Positions 44,028-53,298 of a stretch of DNA of 64,000 nucleotides are shown piece by piece (the first letter of the stretch is position 1; the number at the start of each line of letters is the position of its first letter). Under the pieces are notes generated by a model that did no database searches, was not told where the DNA came from, and saw only the letters and a program-made list of their open reading frames with translations. The DNA is from Armatimonadota bacterium (GTDB lineage Bacteria > Armatimonadota > HRBIN16): contig BPGU01000001.1 in NCBI GenBank assembly GCA_026003195.1, positions 853,398 through 917,397 on the forward strand. The letters run 5' to 3'. The position numbers and the translations under genes were made by a program.

Positions 44028-45221
44028 TTATTCACGAAATGCTTGTGCTCCCTGTGAGATGCGGCATCGGTGTACGCCGGGTCGTATTCCCGTCTGGAGG
44101 GTATATTGCTCGCAGACCCGCTGGGCGAACTCTTCCATCTGGTGTTCGTGGACCAGGTTGATGGTGGCTCCTCCCCAGCCTGCTCCGGTGAGGCGTGCTC
44201 CGATGGCTCCATGTTTTCGCGCCAGCTCCACCAGCAGGTCCAGCTCTGGGGTGGAGTTCTCGTAGTTCACCCGGCTGCTTTCGTGGGATTCATACATCCT
44301 CTCGCCCAGCGCGCAGACGTCGCCGCGGTGTAGTGCTTCGCGCCCCTCCAGCACCCGCCTGTTCTCGCTAATCACATGGCGCGCACGTCTGCGCAAAGGC
44401 TCGGGCATCTGCGCCTCCCACCGCAGGAACTCTTCCCAACTGACATCGCGCAGTAGCTGCACGTGCTCTCCCAACCGTTCGCGGAACCACGCTGCCGCTT
44501 CCATACACTCGCGGTATCGGGTGGCATAGTCCCCGCTGACCAGGGTATGTTGCGCCATCGAGTGGATGAGGATCAGTCCGAACGAATCGCCCGGCAATGC
44601 CATCGCTTCATGCTCTTCGGTGCGGGTGTCCAGAAAAAGGATGCTGTTCTCTTCCCCGAAGACGGAGGAGAACTGGTCCAAAATGCCGCACGGCATCCCC
44701 ACGAACTCGTTCTCCGCTCGACGACACAGTTTGGCTATCTCCCAGCGAGGCAGAAGGACGTTGTGTAGTTCCAGAAGCGCCATCGTGGTAGCGACCTCCA
44801 GAGAGGCACTGCTGCTGACACCGGCGCCGATGGGCACGTTTCCCGTGACGACTGCTTCAAACGGCTCGACAGCGATACCTGCCTTCTGCAGCTCCACCAC
44901 GACCCCCTTCACGTAATCTGCCCAGCGGTCTTGTGGCTCCGGAGTAATGGTATCCAGTGAAAAGGTTGCTGCTGCACCTTTTTGCTGGGCAAAGACCCGG
45001 CATAGCGTTGTGCTTGCTCTGTCTACCGCAACGACGGTGACGCGGTCAATGGCTGCGCTCATCACGTAACCGCCGTTGTAATCGGTGTGGTTGCCCAGCA
45101 CCTCCACTCTGCCGGGCGCAACCCCGTACGCGGCAGGAAGTCTTCCATATCGCTCTTGAAAGGTTTTTCGTGCCTGTTCTACTACCTCTAACATTCTCCT
45201 TCCACTCCACAAGTTGTTCAT
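44028..45221 (-). CDS. galK: Galactokinase
   Basis: A 397-residue GHMP kinase: PGRVEVLGNHTDYNGGYVMS near residue 36 (the galactokinase signature, but with Asn where most have Glu), VPIGAGVSSSASLEVATTMAL near 128, and GARLTGAGWGGATINLVHEH near 345. It phosphorylates galactose at C1 in the Leloir pathway, though the Glu-to-Asn change may alter sugar specificity. ATG 45221 or ATG 45194 are possible starts. galT and galE are absent from the window. Confidence 0.9.
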   Translation of the reverse strand: MNNLWSGRRMLEVVEQARKTFQERYGRLPAAYGVAPGRVEVLGNHTDYNGGYVMSAAIDRVTVVAVDRASTTLCRVFAQQKGAAATFSLDTITPEPQDRWADYVKGVVVELQKAGIAVEPFEAVVTGNVPIGAGVSSSASLEVATTMALLELHNVLLPRWEIAKLCRRAENEFVGMPCGILDQFSSVFGEENSILFLDTRTEEHEAMALPGDSFGLILIHSMAQHTLVSGDYATRYRECMEAAAWFRERLGEHVQLLRDVSWEEFLRWEAQMPEPLRRRARHVISENRRVLEGREALHRGDVCALGERMYESHESSRVNYENSTPELDLLVELARKHGAIGARLTGAGWGGATINLVHEHQMEEFAQRVCEQYTLQTGIRPGVHRCRISQGAQAFRE

Positions 45222-45335
45222 CCCTCGGAACGATTTCGCGAAGGGTTGGCTTTCTCCTGCCGATAATGGAGAAGGTGACTACCCTGTAATTCTATAAACT
45301 AAACCCGTGAGAACAATGGGATTCGGAGGATGCAG

Positions 45336-47294
45336 ATGCCACGACCCGTGGTGCTAGGAAACGGTGAGATACTGGTTTGTGAAGACGGCGCGCTCAACAT
45401 CCGTGATTTCTACTTCCCCTACGTCGGGTTGTTCAATCACCTCAGCGGACACAAAATCCGCATGGGCGTGTGGTGTGATGGGCGGTTTTCCTGGCTGGAT
45501 AGCGGTGAATGGGTGATCACTATCGGTTACCAGGCGGATACGCTGGTGACCGAGTGTACTGCGGTACACCCGGAAATGAATCTGAGCCTGAATGTGAACG
45601 ATTGTGTCTCCCATCGTGAGAACATCTTTTTAAGGCGTGTGCTTATCCGCAATCTCAGCGACTTTCCTCGTGAAGTAAGGGTCTTCTTTTCACATAACTT
45701 CCATATCGCGGAAACCGATATCGGCGACACCGCGTTCTACAACCCCTTTTTGCAAGCGGTGATACACTACAAGCGTGATAACTGGTTCCTTGCCACGGGC
45801 ACCACTCGGTACAACGGCATCTACCAGTATGCGTGCGGGGTGAAAGGTTTTGGGGGAGCAGAAGGCACCTGGCGCGATTGCGAAGACGGCGAGCTCAGCG
45901 GACGCCCCATCGAACAGGGTTCGGTGGACAGCTCCATCAGTTTTCGGTTACTGCTGGCGCCCGGTGAGGAGGAGGAACTTCGCTACTGGATTACCGCAGG
46001 GCATGATTATCAGCAGGTGCGTGCGCTCCATAGCCACGTGGTGGAGAGGGGATTCGACGAGATCCTGCGTGACACGGCAAACTACTGGTCGCGCTGGTCG
46101 GAGAAGGGGGCGGAACTGGTTCAAACCCTGCCGGAACCAGTCGCTCAGCTGTTCCGGCGCAGTCTGCTCGTGATGCGCACGCAGATAGACAACCGTGGAG
46201 CGGTCATTGCCGCCAACGATACCGACATCATGAGCACCGCCCGCGCACACTACAGCTACATGTGGCCCCGCGATGGGGCTATCGTTGCCTACGCACTGGA
46301 TACCATCGGATACCCGGACACCACGCGCCGCTTTTTCGAGTTCTGCGCCCGGGTACTTCCCAAAGATCGTCCTGCGCTGATGCACAAGTATTCCGCCGAT
46401 GGCTCGGTAGGATCGTCATGGCATCCCTGGGTGATTGGGGAGCAGCACGAAATCCCGTTTCAAGAAGACAGCACCGCTTCCGTATTGTGGGCTTTATGGC
46501 ATCATTACCGTCGCTACCATGACCTGGAGTTCATCGCTTCGCTCTACGAAAGCCTCATCCTGCCGGCAGCGTATTTCATGGCCACTTATCGCGACCCGCA
46601 GACACGCTTGCCTCTGCCCAGTTATGACCTCTGGGAAGAGCGCAGGGGCATCCATACTTATACCAGTGCCTCCGTGTATGCAGCCCTGCGGGCAGCGGCG
46701 CGATTTGCCCATCTGTTTGGGGATGAAGAGGAAAGGCTCCTTTTCCGTAATGCCGCCGAGGAGATACGCACTGCTATCCTGCGCGAACTATACGACGAGA
46801 GCAGTGGCTGTTTCGTCAGGATGATCGTGCCCCAACCAGACGGCAGCTACAGCAGGGACGCCACGGCGGATAGCAGTATATTGGGTGTTCTCCGCTACGG
46901 TGTGCTGGATGCGGATGCGCCCCAGATGCAGTGCTGTGCACAGCGCCTGCGGGAAAGACTATGGGTGCATACCGACATTGGCGGAATGGCACGGTACGAA
47001 AACGATTACTACCACCGGAAGAGCCACGATTTACCGGGCAATCCGTGGATTATCTGTACTCTGTGGTTGGCAGAGTATGAGATTGCCCGCGCGAACAGTC
47101 CAGGTGATCTGCGTCCGGCTCTGGAATGGATAGAGTGGGCAACGCAACGGGCTATGCCCACAGGAGTGCTGCCCGAACAGGTAGATCCGTTTACCGGCGA
47201 AGCGTTATCCGTGGCACCGCTCACATGGAGCCATGCCGAATACGTGTACGTGGTGATGGCGTACCTGAATCGCTTGCGTGAGATGATGGAGTAG
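45336..47294 (+). CDS. Glycoside hydrolase family 15 (glucoamylase-like)
   Basis: A 652-residue protein without a signal peptide. An N-terminal beta-sandwich (about 1-270, MPRPVVLGNGEILVCEDGAL) precedes an (alpha/alpha)6 barrel with HYSYMWPRDGAIVAYALDTI near residue 310 and LPSYDLWEERRGIHTYTSAS near 430 (catalytic Glu region). The last block, EALSVAPLTWSHAEYVYVVM, holds the second Glu/His area. ATG 45336 is chosen because GGAGG lies 6 bases before it. It should release glucose from alpha-1,4/1,6-glucans or trehalose-like sugars in the cytoplasm. Divergent from galK; stops 2 bases before the convergent ychF gene. Confidence 0.92.
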   Translation: MPRPVVLGNGEILVCEDGALNIRDFYFPYVGLFNHLSGHKIRMGVWCDGRFSWLDSGEWVITIGYQADTLVTECTAVHPEMNLSLNVNDCVSHRENIFLRRVLIRNLSDFPREVRVFFSHNFHIAETDIGDTAFYNPFLQAVIHYKRDNWFLATGTTRYNGIYQYACGVKGFGGAEGTWRDCEDGELSGRPIEQGSVDSSISFRLLLAPGEEEELRYWITAGHDYQQVRALHSHVVERGFDEILRDTANYWSRWSEKGAELVQTLPEPVAQLFRRSLLVMRTQIDNRGAVIAANDTDIMSTARAHYSYMWPRDGAIVAYALDTIGYPDTTRRFFEFCARVLPKDRPALMHKYSADGSVGSSWHPWVIGEQHEIPFQEDSTASVLWALWHHYRRYHDLEFIASLYESLILPAAYFMATYRDPQTRLPLPSYDLWEERRGIHTYTSASVYAALRAAARFAHLFGDEEERLLFRNAAEEIRTAILRELYDESSGCFVRMIVPQPDGSYSRDATADSSILGVLRYGVLDADAPQMQCCAQRLRERLWVHTDIGGMARYENDYYHRKSHDLPGNPWIICTLWLAEYEIARANSPGDLRPALEWIEWATQRAMPTGVLPEQVDPFTGEALSVAPLTWSHAEYVYVVMAYLNRLREMME

Positions 47295-47296
47295 CT

Positions 47297-48358
47297 TCAA
47301 ACCTTAAACCGGATGTACAGGATGTCTCCATCCTGCACCACGTAGTCCTTATGCTCCAGGCGAATGGCGCCCGCGTGTTTGGCGTTTTCCCAGGAGCCGT
47401 GCTCTTCCATCTGCCTCCAGGAGAGTACTTCGGCACGGATAAAACCACGTGCCATGTCGGAATGGATACGTCCCGCCGCTTCCAGTGCCGTCGCACCCCG
47501 CGGTAACGTCCAGGCGCGAACTTCGTTTTCGTTGAAGGTGAAGAAAGTGATCAAGCCCAGTGCGTCATACACCTCGCGCACCAGGCGCAGGCGCGCAGGT
47601 TGCTCGATTCCCATGGCTTGCAAGAACTCCGGCTCCTCTTCGGGGGATAACTGCGTGATTTCCCACTCGATCTCCGCACACATCTGCAGGAAACGTTCGC
47701 CACGTTCACGGCAATACGTTTCCAGTTCCACAACGGGTTCACCCGACTGCAGGCGCGTTTCATCCACGTTGGCGACCACAACGATCGGCTTGAGAGTCAT
47801 GAAGTTGAAGCTGCGCAGAAGCTTCTCCTGGTCCGGAGTGAACGGAGCAAGTCGTAAAGGGGTCTCGTTGTCCAGCAGGGTTTTGGCGTGAGTGAGCGCT
47901 TCATGCTCCGCGCGTTCGGGCATCGCGTCCTTTCGGACGCGCAGTGTTTTCTCCAGACGTTCCAGTCGTCCTTCCACCATCATCAGGTCTGCCAGGAGCA
48001 GCTCTTCGTCGACGCGCCGTGCCGCCTGCAGAGGGTCTAAGGTGCCGCTAAAAGCGTCGATCACATGCACCAACGCATCCACCTGCCGGACACCCTGGAA
48101 GAAGTCGGTGCCGAAGGCAGGCTTGTGGCGTTCCGCGCTGATGTGCGCTGCACCGTCAATGAACTCTATTGTCACAGGTGTCGCCTTTTTGGGGTGATAC
48201 AGGTTCACCAGGTAATCGAAGCGTGGGTCGGGAACGTTGATGGTGCCGTGGTGGGCTCCGGCGACACCGGGTATCGCTCCCTCGTGTGCTCCGTGCAGCA
48301 GTGCGCGGAACAACGTGGTTTTGCCTGACTGTGGCAAGCCGATAATGCCCACTTTCAT
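47297..48358 (-). CDS. ychF: YchF/OLA1-family GTPase/ATPase
   Basis: A 353-residue P-loop protein starting KVGIIGLPQSGKTTLFRALL. YchF normally has GLPNVGKST; here it is PQSGKTT, still a valid Walker A. The NVDE motif (VVVANVDETRLQSG near 197) replaces NKxD, as expected for the ATP-preferring YchF group. The C-terminal TGS-like domain ends HKDYVVQDGDILYIRFKV. YchF binds ribosomes and takes part in stress responses. It overlaps the next upstream gene (small membrane protein) by ATGA. Confidence 0.9.
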   Translation of the reverse strand: MKVGIIGLPQSGKTTLFRALLHGAHEGAIPGVAGAHHGTINVPDPRFDYLVNLYHPKKATPVTIEFIDGAAHISAERHKPAFGTDFFQGVRQVDALVHVIDAFSGTLDPLQAARRVDEELLLADLMMVEGRLERLEKTLRVRKDAMPERAEHEALTHAKTLLDNETPLRLAPFTPDQEKLLRSFNFMTLKPIVVVANVDETRLQSGEPVVELETYCRERGERFLQMCAEIEWEITQLSPEEEPEFLQAMGIEQPARLRLVREVYDALGLITFFTFNENEVRAWTLPRGATALEAAGRIHSDMARGFIRAEVLSWRQMEEHGSWENAKHAGAIRLEHKDYVVQDGDILYIRFKV

Positions 48359-48570
48359 GGCTGAACCCTCCCTGTCTTGGCGTTCTGGAAATGGAATTGC
48401 ACCTCAGGGGGTGGCTGATGGCGGTACCGTCCCCACGCGAGATACCATACGGCAACTATCGCCAGCATCAGCAGAGCGACCTGCCCGATGTCGCGCCAGG
48501 GGAGACGGACGGATGTCCCCCTGCGTCGTGAATTGGGTCGCCGACGTGTTATCATGATGGTTTCTCTCAT
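48355..48570 (-). CDS. Small single-helix membrane protein
   Basis: A 71-residue protein from ATG 48570, which overlaps the araD stop (ATGA); its own stop overlaps the ychF start (ATGA). An Arg-rich N-terminus (TRRRPNSRRRG) precedes one helix (VALLMLAIVAVWYLAWG) and a short polar tail, so it should be inserted with the tail outside. No family is recognised. The double 4-base overlap is the strongest evidence that it is expressed. Confidence 0.6.
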   Translation of the reverse strand: MRETIMITRRRPNSRRRGTSVRLPWRDIGQVALLMLAIVAVWYLAWGRYRHQPPPEVQFHFQNAKTGRVQP

Positions 48571-49280
48571 CTCTGCCCGTAGTACGCCCCTTCGCCGTGC
48601 TTGCGCCAGAAGTGCTTGTCCAGCAACGACTGGGGTACGGGCGATAGTTTCTGCCATGCCTCCTGCGCCACCAGGGTCCACAACGCCATCGCCGCAACCT
48701 CTTCCAGCGTCACCGCGTTCTCCACCGCCTTCGCTGCGTCTTTTCCCCAGGTGAAGGGCGCATGTTGCGCCACCAGCACTGCTGGCACATGCAGGGGATC
48801 AATGCTCAGATTCTGAAAAGTCTCCACGATAACCAGTCCGGTATTGCGCTCGTAATCCCCGGCAATCTCCTCGTCGGTCAGTGGGCGTGTGCAGGGTACT
48901 GCGCCGTAAAAGGCGTCCGCATGTGTGGTGCCGAAGCAGGGCAGGGGACGCATCGCCTGCGCCCAGGCGGTGGCATACCGGGAGTGTGTGTGCACAATGC
49001 CACCCATCTGCTCAAACCTCTGATATAGCACCAGGTGGGTGGGCGTATCGGAAGAAGGGCGCAGGTCACCGTCCACCACTTTGCCTTCCAGGTCTACCAG
49101 CACGATGTGTTCAGGACGCAGTTGCTCGTAGGGTACACCGCTGGGTTTAATGCCGAAGATACCCTGTGTGCGGTCTATCTCGCTGGCGTTGCCCCAAGTG
49201 AGAATGACCAATCCGTGTTTCACCAGAGCGATATTGGCGGCGTAGACACGTTCCTGCAGGTCGCGCAAGGCGTTTTTCAT
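48567..49280 (-). CDS. araD: L-ribulose-5-phosphate 4-epimerase (class II aldolase family)
   Basis: A 237-residue enzyme: [20 protein letters not shown] near residue 24, [11 protein letters not shown] near 44, [18 protein letters not shown] near 68, the metal-binding [13 protein letters not shown] (two His) near 96, and a third His in [11 protein letters not shown] near 170. It interconverts L-ribulose 5-phosphate and D-xylulose 5-phosphate in arabinose/pentose use. ATG 49280; the ychF and small-membrane genes follow in the same transcript. Confidence 0.94.
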   Translation of the reverse strand: MKNALRDLQERVYAANIALVKHGLVILTWGNASEIDRTQGIFGIKPSGVPYEQLRPEHIVLVDLEGKVVDGDLRPSSDTPTHLVLYQRFEQMGGIVHTHSRYATAWAQAMRPLPCFGTTHADAFYGAVPCTRPLTDEEIAGDYERNTGLVIVETFQNLSIDPLHVPAVLVAQHAPFTWGKDAAKAVENAVTLEEVAAMALWTLVAQEAWQKLSPVPQSLLDKHFWRKHGEGAYYGQR

Positions 49281-49340
49281 GTCACGTGCTCCTGCGACGG
49301 GAGATTGTTGCTGATAGAAATCAGATTCACCTCGCGAACC

Positions 49341-49369
49341 TTGACTCCTGCGTCCAAAGAGGGTATACT
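49341..49369 (+). promoter_or_regulatory. Promoter of glnA
   Basis: TTGACT at 49341-49346 and TATACT at 49364-49369, with 17 bases between. The start is expected near 49376, which leaves a leader of about 136 bases before the glnA ATG. That leader holds the hairpin at 49413-49459. Confidence 0.82.
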
Positions 49370-49412
49370 ATACCAGAAGTTCAAAGGCGAGGTAGCCTCA
49401 GAGTTTGTGAGA

Positions 49413-49459
49413 GGGACGCTCCTCCAGACGCAGAATGATTCTGCGGGGGCGTCCCTTTT
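49413..49459 (+). terminator. Terminator-like hairpin in the glnA leader (possible attenuator)
   Basis: GGGACGC (49413-49419) pairs with GCGTCCC (49449-49455), with an inner CGCAGAAT/ATTCTGCG stem at 49429-49444 and TTTT directly after at 49456-49459. It lies between the glnA promoter and its start codon. Known glutamine-riboswitch motifs were looked for and not recognised. Confidence 0.72.
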
Positions 49460-49511
49460 GGCTTGTCTGGGGCAAGTCGCCACGCTCATCACACAAGGAG
49501 GGAATGTGCAC

Positions 49512-50927
49512 ATGACACCCAGAGAGGCGATCGATTTCGCCCGCGAGAAAGAAGCTCAAATCGTAGACCTGCGGTTTACCGACCTGCCAGGCACCTGGCA
49601 ACACTTTTCGATGCCAGTAGACGCTCTGGAGGAGAGCCTGTTTGAGGAGGGTATTGGGTTCGACGGCTCCTCCATCCGCGGCTTTCAGGTCATCAATGAG
49701 TCCGACATGCTGCTTATACCCGATCCAAGTTCGGCGTTCATGGACCCGTTCACCGAACATCCCACCGTTGTCTTTATCTGCGACGTGGTAGACCCGCTCA
49801 CACGTGAGCGCTACACCCGGGATCCGCGCTACGTGGCGCAAAAAGCGGAGCAGTATCTGCGCTCCACAGGCATTGCGGATGTGGCATACTTCGGACCGGA
49901 GGCGGAGTTCTACATCCTGAACGATGTGCGCTTTGACCAGGATCAGCACTCGGGTTACTACTTCATCGATTCCGATGAAGGTGCGTGGAACATGGGGCGC
50001 GATGAGAAGCCGAACCTGGGCTACAAGGTACGTTATAAGGAAGGCTATTTCCCTGTGCCTCCTGCAGACAGCCTCCAGGACCTGCGCACGGAGATGATGT
50101 TGAATCTGAAGGCGGTCGGCGTGGAACCCGAAGTGCACCACCACGAGGTGGCCACAGCAGGACAGGCGGAGATCGATATCCGCTTCGCGCCTCTGGTGCA
50201 GATGGGCGACAGCCTGATGAAGTACAAGTATGTGATCAAGCAGACGGCGTATCAGAACGGTTACACGGTGACCTTTATGCCCAAGCCCATCTTCATGGAC
50301 AACGGTTCCGGAATGCATGTGCACCAGAGCCTGTGGAAGAACGGTGTGAACATCTTCTTTGACGAGCGTGGATACGCGGGACTGTCGGAGACCGCCATCT
50401 ACTACATCGGCGGTATTCTGAAGCATGCTGCCAGCGTACTCGCTTTTGCCGCACCCACGACCAACTCTTACCGTCGACTGGTACCCGGCTACGAGGCACC
50501 CATCAACCTGATTTACAGCCAGCGGAACCGCTCGGCGTGCATCCGCATCCCGATGTACTCCTCGTCACCGAAGGCGAAGCGCATCGAGTTCCGTGCACCC
50601 GACCCCTCGTGCAACCCGTACCTTGCCTTCGCGGCGATGCTGCTGGCAGGATTGGACGGTATCCAGAACAAAATCGCGCCGCCCGACCCGATTGATAAAG
50701 ACCTGTATGAACTGCCTGCTGAGGAACGCAAAGGCATTCAACACACCCCCGCGAGCCTGGCGGAATCCCTGCAGGCGTTGCGCGAGGACCACGAGTACCT
50801 GTTGCGTGGTGGGGTGTTCACCGAAGACCTGATAGAGACCTACATCGATTACAAGCAGAAGCGCGAAGTGGAAGGCGTGGCATTGCGTCCGCATCCCTAC
50901 GAGTTCGTGCTGTACTACGACGTGTAG
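49512..50927 (+). CDS. glnA: Glutamine synthetase, type I
   Basis: A 471-residue [23 protein letters not shown] near residue 50, the metal-site [17 protein letters not shown] near 205, [15 protein letters not shown] near 262, the [13 protein letters not shown] segment near 337 and [17 protein letters not shown] near 355. Tyr in [10 protein letters not shown] near 397 is at the adenylylation position, so GlnE control is possible. It makes glutamine from glutamate, ammonia and ATP. ATG 49512 follows AAGGAGGG by 9 bases. Transcribed from its own promoter through a hairpin-bearing leader. Confidence 0.96.
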   Translation: MTPREAIDFAREKEAQIVDLRFTDLPGTWQHFSMPVDALEESLFEEGIGFDGSSIRGFQVINESDMLLIPDPSSAFMDPFTEHPTVVFICDVVDPLTRERYTRDPRYVAQKAEQYLRSTGIADVAYFGPEAEFYILNDVRFDQDQHSGYYFIDSDEGAWNMGRDEKPNLGYKVRYKEGYFPVPPADSLQDLRTEMMLNLKAVGVEPEVHHHEVATAGQAEIDIRFAPLVQMGDSLMKYKYVIKQTAYQNGYTVTFMPKPIFMDNGSGMHVHQSLWKNGVNIFFDERGYAGLSETAIYYIGGILKHAASVLAFAAPTTNSYRRLVPGYEAPINLIYSQRNRSACIRIPMYSSSPKAKRIEFRAPDPSCNPYLAFAAMLLAGLDGIQNKIAPPDPIDKDLYELPAEERKGIQHTPASLAESLQALREDHEYLLRGGVFTEDLIETYIDYKQKREVEGVALRPHPYEFVLYYDV

Positions 50928-50944
50928 AAGGTTTGCCAGGTCTC

Positions 50945-51019
50945 ACCGGGGGACGAGGCACCTGGGGAGTGACGAGGCGAGAGTTCGCAACGGCTCCACA
51001 GGAGAGTTTGTCCCCCGGT
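50945..51019. repeat. Long-range inverted repeat between glnA and the DinB-like gene
   Basis: ACCGGGGGAC (50945-50954) and GTCCCCCGGT (51010-51019) are perfect complements over 10 bases and 55 bases apart. There is no T-run. It lies in the 109-base gap between convergent genes and may end transcription from either side. Confidence 0.5.
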
Positions 51020-51036
51020 TGCATCCCGCTGGGGTG

Positions 51037-51504
51037 CTACTCGCTTCGCTGGATGACGTCGCACAGGTGCAGCAGGTCGTGTGCCACACAGAGCTGTACC
51101 TGCTGAAAGATGCTCCACTCACCGAACTCGGGATGCACTCCCGTGCGGTCGCGCGCCTCGGCAGGCAGGTTGCGCAAGTACTGCAATGAACGGCTGCGTA
51201 CCTCCTGGAATCGTGCTATCCCCTCCTGCACACTGCCTTCGGCAAACCGTCCCTCCGACAGCGCATCGTGAGCATCATAGATGGTGATCTGCGGGTGCTC
51301 CTGCTCCGCGATCAGGCGGTAACGCTGATAGAAAGCCTCTTCGACCTCTACCAGATGGTAAAGCAGCTCTCTGGGAGAATAGCGGTCGGGCGAGGGACGT
51401 TGTTCCCACCGCTCAGCAGGAATCAGAGCGGCAAGCCTTTGCAAGGCATGAGCCGTCTTTTCCAGTGCTTCCAGACACTCTTCCCACACGTAGGGATGAT
51501 GCAT
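51037..51504 (-). CDS. DinB/YfiT-family protein (putative metal-dependent hydrolase)
   Basis: A 155-residue four-helix bundle of the DinB superfamily, from ATG 51504 (GGAGGTGAAGGG just upstream). The typical His triad is visible: His in SPRELLYHLVEVEEAFYQRY near residue 50, and the C-terminal pair in VQLCVAHDLLHLCDVIQRSE near 140. DinB-family proteins act as thiol transferases or hydrolases, for example bacillithiol transferases. The adjacent genes give no clue. Confidence 0.82.
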   Translation of the reverse strand: MHHPYVWEECLEALEKTAHALQRLAALIPAERWEQRPSPDRYSPRELLYHLVEVEEAFYQRYRLIAEQEHPQITIYDAHDALSEGRFAEGSVQEGIARFQEVRSRSLQYLRNLPAEARDRTGVHPEFGEWSIFQQVQLCVAHDLLHLCDVIQRSE

Positions 51505-51554
51505 CCCTTCACCTCCTGGCATGCAGAGTGAACGTCGGATGTTGTCATATACAG

Positions 51555-51581
51555 CGAGGGCAGGACGAAATCCTGCCCTCG
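51555..51581. repeat. Perfect 11-bp hairpin upstream of the DinB-like gene
   Basis: CGAGGGCAGGA (51555-51565) pairs with TCCTGCCCTCG (51571-51581) around CGAAA. It lies about 50 bases upstream of the DinB-like start codon (minus strand), outside any supported gene. There is no T-run on either strand. Confidence 0.5.
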
Positions 51582-51790
51582 TCATGGTGAATCGCCTCAA
51601 CCTGACACTCTACGCGAACGCCTGAAGAACGTGCCGACGCCAACGTTAGCACAAGAGACAACCGGAAGAATGCTGTTTTGGACACATTTCCCACCCCACC
51701 AATCGAAGGCATTGCTTGGTTAGATAGTTGGGAAAGCTCAATTGTTCCGTGCGTGCGGGTGCTCCCATCGCTAGGCAAAAAGGAACCTGC

Positions 51791-53230
51791 ATGATGCAGA
51801 GAGAACGCAGAAAGAAATGTGTCAGGAGGGCAGGTGAGATGTTGGCATTGTGTCTGCTGCTGGCGGTAGGTACAGCAGAGCTGCAGAATGAGTGGGTTAC
51901 TGTGCGTCCCCCGGATACCGGTGAGGCTCTGGTGAACCCCGGCATGGGCTGGGTTTTGCACTATTACGACAACATCCCTGAACACTACGGCTCCCGACTG
52001 GAGCCTTCGGATACGGTGGATGATTTCCCCGGTCTCTCGGTGGTGTATCTACGCATTCCGTGGTCATATATCGAGCCGGAGGAAGGGCGTTTCAACTGGT
52101 CGGTGCTGGACACTCCTGCGCAACGCTGGATAGCCAGAGGCAAGCAAATCGCCCTGCGCATCAGCTGCAGCGAGTCGTGGACGCGCTGGGCGACGCCGGA
52201 ATGGGTGCATCGCGCTGGAGCGAAGGGGTATGACTTCGAACCGGGCGTGGGCGTCAAGGAGGGCGGACCTTACTGGGAACCGGACTACGACGACCCCGTC
52301 TTCCTGCAGAAGCTGGAAAACTTTCTGGCAGCACTGGCAAAGCGGTACGATGGCAATCCCGAGGTGGCGTTTATCGACGTGGGTTCGCTGGGCGTGTGGG
52401 GTGAGGGACACACTTTCGCCAGCACCCGGCGCAAGATTTCGCCCGAGACGGTGAAGAGGCATATCGACCTGCACCTGAAGTACTTCAAGCGCACGCTTCT
52501 GGCGGCGAATGATGATTTCTCCTTTCACGGGGAGGAGACGATAGACTACGCACGAGAGAAGGGCTTGACCCTTCGCGACGATAGTATTCTGGTGCAGGGT
52601 GGCGAGAACGCCTACTTCCACGCGGGCATGGCGCAGGCTTTCTGGCGCGAACGACCGGTGATTCTGGAATGCGAACACTACGGACCTTCCAAAGAGCGAG
52701 GCTACTGGCAGGACGGGAGCAAGTACCTTCAGGCAGTGGAAGAGTATCATGCCAGCTACGCCTCTATCCACTGGTGGCCCCGCGAGTTCCTTCAGGAGAA
52801 CCGCGAGCTGATAGACAAAATCCATCGGCGTCTGGGCTACCGCCTGCGGCTGGTGGAAGCTTCATGGCAGAGGCAGGTGAAGGTCGGCGACAGGTGGGAG
52901 CTGCGATGGCAATGGAGCAACGTTGGCGTGGCGCCATGCTATCGGGGTGGTTACCCGGCGATCACATGGAAGGACGAAAAGGGCGGTATCGTGGCGGTGC
53001 TGGTGGATGAGGGGCTGAATGTGAGAAATCTGCCTGTTGCACTGCCGGATAAAGCGGAGGCTATCGGGAGCCGGGCGAGCTTCGCGCTGCCTTTTCAGCT
53101 GAAGCCGGGCGTCTACTCGGTGTATGTTTCGGTGGGCACCCTGACGGGTACACCGGAAATCGCCCTTCCTCTGCCGGGCAACGACGGTCAGAAGCGTTAC
53201 CTGTTAGGGCAGGTGGAGGTAGTGCCTTAG
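51791..53230 (+). CDS. Secreted DUF4832-type glycoside-hydrolase-like protein
   Basis: A 479-residue protein. A signal peptide (MLALCLLLAVGTAELQ at about residues 17-32) precedes a TIM-barrel-like region: NPGMGWVLHYYDN near 54, YLRIPWSYIEPEEGRFNWSV near 92 (pattern of GH42/GH5-like barrels), PEVAFIDVGSLGVWGEGH near 195, and VILECEHYGPSKERGYW near 295. The C-terminal 120 residues are a beta-sandwich (DRWELRWQWSNVGVAPCYRG). ATG 51791 is preceded by AAGGA. It probably acts on polysaccharide outside the cytoplasm; specificity is unknown. Confidence 0.8.
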   Translation: MMQRERRKKCVRRAGEMLALCLLLAVGTAELQNEWVTVRPPDTGEALVNPGMGWVLHYYDNIPEHYGSRLEPSDTVDDFPGLSVVYLRIPWSYIEPEEGRFNWSVLDTPAQRWIARGKQIALRISCSESWTRWATPEWVHRAGAKGYDFEPGVGVKEGGPYWEPDYDDPVFLQKLENFLAALAKRYDGNPEVAFIDVGSLGVWGEGHTFASTRRKISPETVKRHIDLHLKYFKRTLLAANDDFSFHGEETIDYAREKGLTLRDDSILVQGGENAYFHAGMAQAFWRERPVILECEHYGPSKERGYWQDGSKYLQAVEEYHASYASIHWWPREFLQENRELIDKIHRRLGYRLRLVEASWQRQVKVGDRWELRWQWSNVGVAPCYRGGYPAITWKDEKGGIVAVLVDEGLNVRNLPVALPDKAEAIGSRASFALPFQLKPGVYSVYVSVGTLTGTPEIALPLPGNDGQKRYLLGQVEVVP

Positions 53231-53233
53231 CAT

Positions 53234-53262
53234 TTGCCTGTTTGCTCGTTTTTGCCTATAAT
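53234..53262 (+). promoter_or_regulatory. Promoter of the DnaA-N-like gene and kinase operon
   Basis: TTGCCT at 53234-53239 and a perfect TATAAT at 53257-53262, with a 17-base spacer. The start is expected near 53269, giving a leader of about 30 bases with AAGGAG before ATG 53299. Confidence 0.8.
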
Positions 53263-53298
53263 GTACCTGTCAGCGTTAGCAGGTAAGGAGAACAGAGA

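Noticed and set aside
49035-49511. N-terminal extension of glutamine synthetase starting near 49035
   Set aside because: It would run through the araD gene on the other strand, the glnA promoter and the leader hairpin; the ATG at 49512 has an excellent ribosome-binding site and matches the family start.
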